Positions 7,125 to 13,479 of a DNA stretch of 17,288 nucleotides are shown piece after piece; the stretch's first letter is position 1; each line of letters opens with the position of its first letter. The DNA comes from Pseudomonadota bacterium (GTDB lineage: Bacteria > Pseudomonadota > Alphaproteobacteria > Sphingomonadales > Sphingomonadaceae): positions 1 through 17,288 of the forward strand of contig CANJKQ010000001.1 in assembly GCA_947474905.1 (NCBI GenBank). Reading direction: 5' to 3'. The notes below the pieces were generated by a model, which searched no databases, had not been told where the DNA came from, and was given only the letters and a program-made list of their open reading frames with translations. The position numbers were made by a program, and so were the translations under genes.

Positions 7125-7709
7125 GTCTCACCTCCGTGACGAGCCGCTCGGCCGTCACAGGCGAGACTGATGATTCAGACTCGCGAGAACGACCTGAGCG
7201 GCACGCTTGCTCGACTACTGTCGCTTGGCATTGCTCGTTGATCCTCATGCGTCGGCAGCGGGTTGGAGCCGCTAGATGACATTGGCTGGATATCACCGTC
7301 ATTCCTTGAGTGACAGTGTCTTGGGGGGTTAGTCCGATATACAAAATAATATCCGAGATATACCATCGTATATCGTAAAGTCTTCGGCGATAACTACCTG
7401 CGCAATATCAAGCCGCTTAGACTCACCGGACACGGGCGCGTCGACTTCAATAGCGATGTGATCGCTCTGATTTATTTCGATCCGAGGTCTAGTGTGGGTA
7501 TCGATATGGTTCTTGTCGAGCGCATCGTCGCGCGAAGCCCTCGTCTTCGGCGATTGCTTTATTCGTTGTCCTTAACCTTTCTGAAAGCGGCGTTTCGGTT
7601 TCGCCGCACGGGCTTGGATGCCTTTGCCCGACCGACATTGCGTTTATCGCAGTGTCTCTTTCGTACTGCCTCTTCGCGGATACGACGTCGTTATGCAGCC
7701 GAGCCGAAA
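7125..7709. other. Non-coding or weakly coding region between divergent genes
   Basis: No convincing gene lies here. A plus-strand frame is open from about 7350 to 7970, but its N-terminal part (to residue ~84 counted from a GTG at 7458) is Arg/Leu-rich, has no ribosome site and resembles no family known to me. The region separates the leftward gene at 7124 from the rightward gene at 7710, so it should hold both promoters. Its main feature is the A+T-rich repeat cluster at 7335-7375. G+C content here looks visibly lower than in the right half of the window. Confidence 0.4.
7335..7375. promoter_or_regulatory. A+T-rich operator-like cluster of GATATAC half-sites
   Basis: GATATAC occurs at 7336-7342 and 7357-7363, starting 21 bp apart (about two helical turns), and its reverse complement GTATATC at 7368-7374. 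The outer copies extend to a perfect 8-bp dyad, CGATATAC (7335-7342) and GTATATCG (7368-7375). The cluster is in a divergent intergenic region and stands out from G+C-rich surroundings. Regulator and promoters are unknown. Confidence 0.35.
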
Positions 7710-7970
7710 ATGACGTCGGACTCGCGCTTTGTGCTCCGTCGCCTTTCTCTCAAACTTTTGATCGTGCTGATCTTTGCCGTTGCTCAAAGCCCGCTGCCCT
7801 GGGGGTTCGGGAAAGCGCTTACGATGATGCTGTTTATGAGCGCGGCTATCAGTTGTGCCTTGGCCCTCATGAACCACCAACGATTCAGATTGGGAGTCTT
7901 GAGCTACTGGGACGAATCTTTGGCCTTTGTCCTGCTCGGCCAAACCGCGCGGATGGTGTTTCTACGTTGA
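7710..7970 (+). CDS. Small predicted membrane protein
   Basis: The C-terminal part of a longer open frame looks like a real small membrane protein. From ATG 7710 it has 86 residues: a short basic N-terminus (MTSDSRFVLRRLSLK) followed by helices at about 15-30 (LLIVLIFAVA) and 36-55 (ALTMMLFMSAAISCALALM), then an amphipathic tail with RLGVLSYWDESLAFVLLGQTARMVFL. The frame extends upstream to GTG 7458, but that part looks unlike protein and no start there has a ribosome site; the site at 7710 is also weak. No family recognised. It precedes a PilZ gene by 145 bp on the same strand. Confidence 0.45.
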   Translation: MTSDSRFVLRRLSLKLLIVLIFAVAQSPLPWGFGKALTMMLFMSAAISCALALMNHQRFRLGVLSYWDESLAFVLLGQTARMVFLR

Positions 7971-8115
7971 AGTATTGCGAGTGCGCTATGCCGGGGGCTC
8001 TCGTCTTCAAAATACTCGCCAATAACCTGCCACGCGACACGGGAATCGCGAAGGTGGCCGTCGAGGCGAGACGCGGGGCAGCGACAACCGCCTGCGGCGT
8101 CGTTTGGTGTTGGTT

Positions 8116-8361
8116 ATGACGGAGCGTCGCACCACTCGCCGTCGCCGCACGCTGTTGACGGGGAAGATCATTCTCAATCAGCGATCGTCCGTGATAAGTT
8201 GCGTTGTCCGAAACTTGTCGGACACAGGCGCCTGCCTCGAAGTTCCTGCTGCCCTGAACATTCCGGATGCCTTCGAGCTGAAAATAGAACCTGGCGGCGC
8301 TTGCTCGCAGTGTCGAATAGTCTGGCGGAGCGCTACGCGCATCGGCGTGGCGTTCGATTGA
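8116..8361 (+). CDS. Single-domain PilZ protein, predicted c-di-GMP binder
   Basis: The 81-residue protein is almost entirely one PilZ domain. The N-terminal arginine motif RxxxR is present (R4-R8 or R5-R9 in MTERRTTRRRR), and the second motif NLSDTG (residues 33-38) fits the (D/N)xSxxG consensus. The end CRIVWRSATRIGVAFD matches the closing strands of the domain. PilZ domains bind cyclic di-GMP and usually alter motility, polysaccharide export or another partner; the partner is not apparent here. I chose ATG 8116 over GTG 8104 because MTERR is typical for these proteins; neither has a strong ribosome site. No other c-di-GMP gene is in the window. Confidence 0.85.
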   Translation: MTERRTTRRRRTLLTGKIILNQRSSVISCVVRNLSDTGACLEVPAALNIPDAFELKIEPGGACSQCRIVWRSATRIGVAFD

Positions 8362-8892
8362 CTCAAAGTTAGAACGCGCCTTCACTTTCAAGGGCGAGTG
8401 TAAAGGCGCTGGCCCGAATTGCTGCCGCGCGCACGGCGCTGCAGGCGTGCCGGCTGATATGGCCGGACGGCGGGCTACAGAAATAACAAGGACAATGTGT
8501 GGGGGAAAGAGCCAATCTCACAAGGAGAATGGCGCCCCGCGCCAGATAAACATAACGAATACATCTCGCCGTTTGCCCTACGATAAAGTCGCCGTCGGAC
8601 GCCGGTTGCCGCCGCCCGCAGCGCTATTCCGCCGCGGATCGTTCGCTGGGCGTTGGACAGTCCATTCTCAGCCGGACAGGTCGGGTTACTCAATCGCATT
8701 TCGGTCGTTGGCTTCCGACCAGACCTCAGCCGCTCCCATCTCATCCAAGAGGTGTCCGGCCCCTCCGAGGCTGCCGGCCACGCTGTTCGCAGCGGACAAT
8801 CAGCATAGCGATGCAATTTAAGCCATTCAGGGCGATGACTAAAATTTCCTGAAACCGGTCATTGATCGTGTAACGGCCCGAGCGCCTACAAA
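8362..8892. other. Intergenic region, no gene seen
   Basis: This 531-bp stretch lies between the convergent PilZ (+) and VIT-type (-) genes. Apart from the hairpin at 8376-8409 I see no RNA gene, repeat or mobile element. Open frames in it (8447-8821 + and 8475-8816 -) are Arg/Ser/Pro-rich, lack ribosome sites and overlap one another, as expected of non-coding G+C-rich DNA. It may hold decayed gene remnants too diverged to recognise by eye. Confidence 0.4.
8376..8409 (+). terminator. Hairpin just after the PilZ gene
   Basis: GCGCCTT (8376-8382) pairs with AAGGCGC (8403-8409), and CACT (8383-8386) with AGTG (8397-8400), with a 2-base bulge and a 10-base loop. It begins 15 bp after the PilZ stop. 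No T-run follows, so its strength as a terminator is uncertain. Confidence 0.4.
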
Positions 8893-9594
8893 TCACACAG
8901 CAGTACCAACCAAGCGGCCGATACCCGCGGTCAGTGCCATCGCCAGCGCGCCCCAGAAAGTGACACGGATCGTCGCGACCCAAACCGGAGCGCCGCCGGT
9001 CCGGGCGCCGACCGCTCCTAAGAGGGCGAGGAACAGCAGTGAAGCGATTGCCTCGATCACGATCAACAGGCCGGCGGGCGCGAACACCACCAACGCGAGC
9101 GGGAGCACTGCACCAGCGGAAAAGGTCGCCGCTGATGTAAGTGCCGCCTGGATTGGGCGGGCAACCGTCATGTCCGAAATCCCGAGTTCGTCATGCGCAT
9201 GGGCCGCCAAGGCATCCTTGGACATCAGCTGACGCGCGACCGCGTCGGCCGTAGTGCGATCCACGCCTCGTGCGACATAGATCGCCGCGAGCTCATCGAT
9301 CTCGGCATCCACATCGCCCACCAGCTCCGCCCGCTCCCGGGCAAGTTCGGCCTTTTCGGTGTCGGACTGCGAACTGACGGAGACGTATTCACCCGCCGCC
9401 ATCGACATAGCGCCGGCGACCAGCCCGGCCGTGCCGGCAATCAAAATGTCCGAGGGCTTGGCAGCCGCCGCGGCGACGCCGATGATGAGGCTCGCCGTGG
9501 AAACGATACCGTCATTGGCGCCGAGCACGGCGGCCCTCAGCCAGCCGATTCTGGAGACAAGGTGGCGTTCTCTGTGAAATGCTAGACGAGTCAA
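8893..9594 (-). CDS. VIT/CCC1-family Fe2+/Mn2+ transporter
   Basis: The 233-residue protein belongs to the VIT1/CCC1 family, whose members move Fe2+ or Mn2+ out of the cytoplasm. The N-terminal signature LGANDGIVSTASLIIGVA is at about residues 24-41, and the second helix carries AGLVAGAMSMAAGEYVSVSSQSDTEKAE (about 57-85). A soluble acidic helical segment (about 85-145) follows, with metal-binding-type Glu/Asp residues, then three C-terminal helices. There is no fused N-terminal ferritin domain, unlike MbfA. The start is a TTG at 9594-9592 with GAGGA eight bases upstream; no ATG fits. It begins 30 bp after the cytochrome b gene on the same strand, so the two are probably one transcript. Substrate choice between Fe and Mn cannot be read from the sequence. 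Confidence 0.9.
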   Translation of the reverse strand: MTRLAFHRERHLVSRIGWLRAAVLGANDGIVSTASLIIGVAAAAAKPSDILIAGTAGLVAGAMSMAAGEYVSVSSQSDTEKAELARERAELVGDVDAEIDELAAIYVARGVDRTTADAVARQLMSKDALAAHAHDELGISDMTVARPIQAALTSAATFSAGAVLPLALVVFAPAGLLIVIEAIASLLFLALLGAVGARTGGAPVWVATIRVTFWGALAMALTAGIGRLVGTAV

Positions 9595-9624
9595 CGTGCG
9601 TTTCCTCTTCGATCGGCTTTTGGG

Positions 9625-10332
9625 TTAATCACGATCGCCACGATCGAAGCCCTCGCCAGCTTCGGCGCGAACGCCCGGTGTATATGCCGCAGGATCCGCC
9701 GCCATGATGGAATAGGCAGCGAGGCCGACCGCAATACCTGCCACAGGCACAGCCAATGGCATCGGCGGATGCGCGTCGGCAACGTCGGGGTGCAGGTCGG
9801 CGCGCTTCCGGCCAGTGATGAACGCAGTGATGAGGTTCTCCCGCGTCAGCATCGACATCGCAATCACGGCGAACACGTGCACCGCGACCAACGCGAGCAA
9901 GGCGTTGGCAAACGCTTCATGCAGCCCTTCGCCAGCGTCGCCGTTTGTCCGTACCCCGGAATATATGACTGATGCTACGACCGTGAGCAGAGCAATGACT
10001 GCGATCCCACCCAGCGGGTTGTGGCCGACCGATCGATCTCGAACAGATGAGGTCAGCGACGTCAGATGATGTCCGATTTGCCAAGGTTTGAGAAATTGAG
10101 CGAAGCGCGCGTGCTCACCGCCCACAAAACCCCAGACGACCCGGAACACGATGAGGATGGCGGCGACCCAGCCCGCCGTGACGTGCCATGATGCGAGCGC
10201 ACTTTCTTCCTCGGCCGACAAAAAGGCGACGAGGACTGTCGCTACAAGCAACCAGTGGAAGATGCGGATTGGAAGGTCCCAAACTCGTATCGTTCTCGAG
10301 GTCGTAGGCGTCGCTGCTGCGGTGTTGTCCAT
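9625..10332 (-). CDS. Cytochrome b561-like membrane protein (second of two paralogues)
   Basis: The 235-residue protein matches the bacterial cytochrome b561 / Ni,Fe-hydrogenase b-type family, which passes electrons across the inner membrane through heme b. The opening RVWDLPIRIFHWLLVATVLVAFLSA holds probable heme ligand His26. Others are His50 (WHVTAGW), His138 (LHEAFAN) and His152 (VHVFAV). The HARF segment (74-77) and GHNPLGG (103-109) are also shared with the paralogue at 12401-13003. Four core helices are followed by an extra hydrophobic segment (about 192-211) and a short acidic tail absent from the paralogue. ATG 10332 has AAGGAG six bases upstream. A GTCAGG direct-repeat site lies 36 bp upstream of the start, suggesting its own regulated promoter. 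No hydrogenase genes are nearby, so the partner is unknown. Confidence 0.88.
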   Translation of the reverse strand: MDNTAAATPTTSRTIRVWDLPIRIFHWLLVATVLVAFLSAEEESALASWHVTAGWVAAILIVFRVVWGFVGGEHARFAQFLKPWQIGHHLTSLTSSVRDRSVGHNPLGGIAVIALLTVVASVIYSGVRTNGDAGEGLHEAFANALLALVAVHVFAVIAMSMLTRENLITAFITGRKRADLHPDVADAHPPMPLAVPVAGIAVGLAAYSIMAADPAAYTPGVRAEAGEGFDRGDRD

Positions 10333-10368
10333 GATCGTCTCCTTCCCGAGACGTCACTGCACCTCAGT

Positions 10369-10385
10369 CCTGACGAATGCCTGAC
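10369..10385 (-). promoter_or_regulatory. GTCAGG-N5-GTCAGG operator upstream of the second cytochrome b gene
   Basis: On the minus strand the site is GTCAGG-cattc-GTCAGG, two identical hexamers with an 11-bp period. Direct repeats spaced by one helical turn are the standard target of OmpR/PhoB-family regulators. It lies in the 86-bp gap between the kinase stop and the cytochrome start and points toward the cytochrome gene. No strong -10 box is visible. Confidence 0.6.
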
Positions 10386-10418
10386 GGGTCGGCGCAGGCA
10401 GATCGGTGCGTCTCAGAA

Positions 10419-11741
10419 TCAGGGCGCGAGATTGAGCTGGACGCGAAACAGAGCACCACCACCCGCCGCGTTTTCGACGGTGACCGTTCCGCCATGCGCC
10501 TCAGCCAGCCGCTGAACGATGCCGAGCCCAAGTCCCGCTCCGTCAGAGCTGCGGCGATCCTTGCGCCAGAAGCGGTCGAAGACGTGAGGAAGGTCGACCT
10601 CCGCGATCCCCGGCCCGTAATCACGGACTGCCAGCTGTGGGCCGGGTCCCGCGGTCACGTCGATGGGCGTGACGCCGGGCGCGTGTGACAGCGCGTTGTC
10701 GATCAGGTTGCGATAGATGCGAAAGATCGCTTCGGGGTGCCCCATCGCCGCGGTGTCCCCGAAGCTCTCGAAGCGGAGATCACGCTGCGCGGCGAACACC
10801 TTGGGCGCCATCGCGGCCACGACGTCTCGGCCGATGTCGGCGAGATCGACGGCCACGTGGCCATCCACGGCCAGCGCGTCGGCCTGGGCGAGATCGAGCA
10901 TCTGTTCGACAAGGCGGGTCAGGTGTCGCGCATCGGCTCGCAGTTCGTCCCGCTGCCTGCCTGCGGGGAGCCGGTCGAGCGATAGTTGCATGATCGACAA
11001 CGGCGTGCGCAGCTCATGCGCGGCGTTGGCGGTGAACTCCCGCAGGGTCGCCATCGCTGCATCGAGCCGGCCGAGCGCCCGATTGACGGCACTGACGAGC
11101 GTATTGACCTCTCGCGGCTCACTCGGCTCGGAAAGGCGAAGCAGGGTGTTGTCGGGTTTCAGCGCGTCCACTTCGCGCTCGGCATGGCGAAGCGGTTGGA
11201 GCACGCGGCGGACGGCGAAGGCGTTGAACAGCGACAGCGGGATCAGCGGCAGCATTACGTGCTGGATGATTTCGTTCACGATCACCGGCACATAGGGGCG
11301 GATGCCGTCGCCCTCGAACTGCATCGCCAGCCATCGCCGCTCGTTGCCGCGATCGATCGCGCGAACGCCCGATATCCGATAGCCGCCAGGAACCTGTTCG
11401 CGCCGCGTCCAGTCGACCAGGGTCGAAGCGCCGTCGATCCCGGTTTCCCCTACCCGCCGGAGTTCGGGCGATCCCGGTTCGACATAGCGCGCGGACCAGG
11501 ATTCGGCCCCCGGCGGTCCGGCCAGCAGGTCGGGTGACAGCACGCCGCCTGCCTGAGCCTTTGCCGCTTCAAGCGTCAGCAGTTCCTGCGCGAGCGATTC
11601 GGGCTGGCGACTGTAGGTGAACACGACGATCCCGACGTCGAGCGCTGCGAACAGCAGCGTGAACGCCGCCAGACGCGCCGCGATCTGTCGGAACAGCGTA
11701 GGGGGCCGTCGCCCCGGCCGGACGGTGCCCGTCCTACTCAC
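10419..11741 (-). CDS. Two-component sensor histidine kinase
   Basis: From the GTG at 11741 the protein has 440 residues. TM1 is about residues 21-43; a ~110-residue periplasmic sensor region follows; TM2 is about 151-177. Then come a linker/HAMP-like region and the dimerisation helix with phospho-acceptor His242 in FTANAAHELRTPLS. The ATP-binding domain has the N box (RNLIDNALSHA, Asn345/Asn349), G1 (DYGPGI, Asp374), the F-box (FDRFWR) and G2 (GAGLGLGIV, 401-409), all intact. GTG 11741 overlaps the response-regulator stop by 8 bp; an ATG at 11768 would overlap more and give an unlikely N-terminus. It should phosphorylate the adjacent regulator. The signal is unknown; I see no obvious metal-binding cluster in the sensor region. 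QseC-like in architecture. Confidence 0.93.
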   Translation of the reverse strand: MSRTGTVRPGRRPPTLFRQIAARLAAFTLLFAALDVGIVVFTYSRQPESLAQELLTLEAAKAQAGGVLSPDLLAGPPGAESWSARYVEPGSPELRRVGETGIDGASTLVDWTRREQVPGGYRISGVRAIDRGNERRWLAMQFEGDGIRPYVPVIVNEIIQHVMLPLIPLSLFNAFAVRRVLQPLRHAEREVDALKPDNTLLRLSEPSEPREVNTLVSAVNRALGRLDAAMATLREFTANAAHELRTPLSIMQLSLDRLPAGRQRDELRADARHLTRLVEQMLDLAQADALAVDGHVAVDLADIGRDVVAAMAPKVFAAQRDLRFESFGDTAAMGHPEAIFRIYRNLIDNALSHAPGVTPIDVTAGPGPQLAVRDYGPGIAEVDLPHVFDRFWRKDRRSSDGAGLGLGIVQRLAEAHGGTVTVENAAGGGALFRVQLNLAP

Positions 11742-12420
11742 GGGATACGCTCGGCGCGAACAGTGCATAGCCGACGCCGTGCACGGTGCGGACCTGCACG
11801 TCCGCCCCGGCGGCCGTCAGGCGCTTGCGCAGCCGCGATACCGCTGCTTCCAACGCGTTGGGCGTCACCTCGGCATCCATCGCATAAAGCGTGTTCTCAA
11901 GCGCCGGCTTGGCGACGACGTGTCCGGCGCGGCGGAGCAGAACCTCGAGCAGGTTGATCTCCCGCGGCGTCGCGTCGATCGCTGCGCCGCCCACCTCGGC
12001 CGACCGCGAGGCACAATCGAGCACGACGTTGCCCGCGGCGAGCTGGGTGCCGAGCGACGCCCCGGGCCGTCGCAGCAGGGCACGGCACCGCGCCGCGAGT
12101 TCCGGGATCTGGAACGGTTTCACCAGATAGTCGTCGGCGCCCGCGTCCAGTCCGGTGACGCGATCGTCGAGGCCGCTCCGCGCGGTCAGGACAAGGATCG
12201 GCGTCGCATTCTTGTCTCGGCGGGAGCGGCGGACGATGTCCAGGCCGTCTCCGTCGGGCAGACCGAGGTCGACCAGCAGCAGATCATATGTCGCCACCTT
12301 CATCGCCAGATCGGCGTCCTCGACGGTCTCGACCCAATCGACCGCAAAACCCTGGGGGATCAGACCCTCGCGAACGAGGCTGCCGAGCCGGGCGTTGTCC
12401 TCAATCAGGAGCAGGCGCAT
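11734..12420 (-). CDS. OmpR/PhoB-family response regulator
   Basis: The 228-residue protein has a complete receiver domain: acidic pocket Glu7/Asp8, phosphorylation site Asp51 (LLVDLGLPDGDG), Thr79 and Lys101 (DDYLVKPF). It is followed by a winged-helix DNA-binding domain (about 125-225, with TPREINLLEVLLRRAG and AVSRLRKRL..VRTVHGVGY). Start ATG 12420-12418 overlaps the end of the cytochrome b gene by 20 bp, implying translational coupling. This family binds direct repeats spaced by about 11 bp, and such repeats (GTCAGG-N5-GTCAGG) occur three times around this cluster, so they are its likely targets (inferred). The usual partner is the kinase immediately downstream. Confidence 0.95.
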   Translation of the reverse strand: MRLLLIEDNARLGSLVREGLIPQGFAVDWVETVEDADLAMKVATYDLLLVDLGLPDGDGLDIVRRSRRDKNATPILVLTARSGLDDRVTGLDAGADDYLVKPFQIPELAARCRALLRRPGASLGTQLAAGNVVLDCASRSAEVGGAAIDATPREINLLEVLLRRAGHVVAKPALENTLYAMDAEVTPNALEAAVSRLRKRLTAAGADVQVRTVHGVGYALFAPSVSRE

Positions 12421-13003
12421 GGTCGATGTCGGTCCCCGTTGGTGCGCGTTTGTAGCCGGTGACCATCGCCAGCGGCAGGTTTTCGCGGTGCCGCACGCTT
12501 TCAACGATCGCGCCGATGACATGCAACGCCACCGCGCCGATCAGAACATTGGCAGCGGTTTCGTGCAACGTCTCCACCCAGCCTACACCCCAGAACCGGT
12601 CGAGCCCCATCATCCATCCGCTGGTACCCACCGTCGCCAGCAGGACAAGAAGGACGACGATCATCGCACCTCCGGCCGGGTTGTGCCCGATGTAGCGCGG
12701 CTCGCGCCGGGCGGCCATCGCGCGGAAATAGCGCAGCAACTCGAACGGGCTGGGCACGAAGCTGGCGAACCGGGCGTGACGCCGGCCGATGACGCCCCAG
12801 ATCAGCCGGATCGCCAGCGCCGTGACGACTGCGTAGCCGACATAGATATGCGGCGTTTCCTCGTGCTTCAGGAACGTCAGGTTGGCGATGACGCCTCCGG
12901 CCACGGTCCAGTGGAAGAGGCGGACGATCGGGTCCCAGACCTTGACCCTGCCGCGGCTGCGAGCAGGGTCTTGGGAAGGAGCCGCTGGAGCGACGTGGTC
13001 CAT
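12401..13003 (-). CDS. Cytochrome b561-like membrane protein (first of two paralogues)
   Basis: From ATG 13003 the protein has 200 residues with four membrane helices. The family pattern is clear: KVWDPIVRLFHWTVAGGVIANL with His31, then PHIYVGYAVV with His52, HARFASF, GHNPAGG at 107-112, LHETAAN with His147, and LHVIGAI with His161. Four of these histidines probably bind two b-type hemes. The frame is open to 13183, but the upstream part is the PepSY gene read in another frame; ATG 13003 lies two bases after the PepSY stop, so coupling is likely. It should relay electrons across the inner membrane, perhaps with the PepSY protein on the periplasmic side (inferred). It resembles the protein at 9625-10332 but lacks that protein's extra C-terminal helix. 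Confidence 0.9.
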   Translation of the reverse strand: MDHVAPAAPSQDPARSRGRVKVWDPIVRLFHWTVAGGVIANLTFLKHEETPHIYVGYAVVTALAIRLIWGVIGRRHARFASFVPSPFELLRYFRAMAARREPRYIGHNPAGGAMIVVLLVLLATVGTSGWMMGLDRFWGVGWVETLHETAANVLIGAVALHVIGAIVESVRHRENLPLAMVTGYKRAPTGTDIDHAPAPD

Positions 13004-13005
13004 CG

Positions 13006-13287
13006 TCAATCGACGTTGTTCTGAACGACCGCACCATTCACCGGGTTGAAATAGACCTCGGCGCGCTTGCCGTCCTTGGTGTGGGCGTAGATCTCGTAAC
13101 AGCTGCCGGACACCTGGAAGACCTTGACGTCGCGATAGCCCATCTTGGCGACGCGGCCTTTCATCTGTGCCGGTGTCATCCATTTGGCCTGGGGTGCCTT
13201 CGTGCAGACGGGTGACGCCATCGCCATCGGCGCGGCTGCAACGGCGGCGAGAAAGGCTGCAACCTTCAGGGGGGCAAATCGGATCAT
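13006..13287 (-). CDS. Small secreted PepSY-domain protein
   Basis: The 93-residue protein begins with a signal peptide (KVAAFLAAVAAAPMAMA, probable cleavage after Ala24) and continues as one PepSY-like domain: WMTPAQMKGRVAKMGYRDVKVFQVSGSCYEIYAHTKDGKRAEVYFNPVNGAVV. Single-domain periplasmic PepSY proteins are often encoded next to two-component systems and membrane cytochromes; proposed roles are sensing, inhibition or redox partnership, without firm mechanism. Cys28 and Cys63 could form a disulfide. ATG 13287 has AGGAG eight bases upstream. It is the first gene of a tightly packed operon (PepSY, cytochrome b, regulator, kinase) and is preceded by a GTCAGG direct repeat 57 bp upstream. Confidence 0.88.
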   Translation of the reverse strand: MIRFAPLKVAAFLAAVAAAPMAMASPVCTKAPQAKWMTPAQMKGRVAKMGYRDVKVFQVSGSCYEIYAHTKDGKRAEVYFNPVNGAVVQNNVD

Positions 13288-13344
13288 CGAACGAACTCCT
13301 GTCAGAGGCGGGATAGCCTCGATGGCCCGGAGATCGCAGGAGCG

Positions 13345-13361
13345 CCTGACCGAAACCTGAC
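13345..13361 (-). promoter_or_regulatory. GTCAGG-N5-GTCAGG operator of the PepSY operon
   Basis: On the minus strand the site is GTCAGG-tttcg-GTCAGG with an 11-bp period, ending 57 bp before the PepSY start codon. It has the same hexamers and spacer length as the sites at 10369-10385 and 13410-13426. It implies autoregulation of the two-component operon, inferred from position. Confidence 0.65.
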
Positions 13362-13400
13362 GGCGCAGCGAGTTTTTCCGACGTCTTGAAAATGCGTTTC

Positions 13401-13426
13401 TGTCAGCCTGTCAGGTCGCCGTCAGG
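13401..13426 (+). promoter_or_regulatory. GTCAGG-N5-GTCAGG operator of the ferritin-like gene, with an extra half-site
   Basis: GTCAGG at 13410-13415 and 13421-13426 are separated by tcgcc, giving the 11-bp period. A further TGTCAG at 13401-13406 lies 8 bp upstream. The core ends 53 bp before the start codon at 13480, similar to the spacing at the PepSY operon (57 bp). Confidence 0.65.
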
Positions 13427-13479
13427 ACCCGGGTCGATAGCGGGGCAGCCGCATTTCCGGCGGCAATGGAGAACTGACC

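Larger units (their letters stand above)
13288..13479. promoter_or_regulatory. Divergent promoter region with two oppositely oriented GTCAGG repeats
   Basis: This 192-bp region separates the leftward PepSY operon from the rightward ferritin-like gene. It contains one GTCAGG-N5-GTCAGG site per strand (13345-13361 minus and 13410-13426 plus), each pointing at its own gene. Ten bases past each site is a weak -10-like hexamer, GATCTC (13335-13330, minus) and GATAGC (13436-13441, plus). The repeats would therefore cover the -35 position, as in OmpR/PhoB-activated promoters. Confidence 0.6.

Noticed and set aside
7458..7709. N-terminal extension of the small membrane protein from GTG 7458
   Set aside because: The extension is Arg/Leu-rich without family resemblance or ribosome site; ATG 7710 gives a compact membrane protein. 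I keep moderate doubt.
8447..8821. 124-residue plus-strand ORF after the PilZ gene
   Set aside because: It has no ribosome site and no motif, and overlaps an equally unconvincing minus-strand frame.
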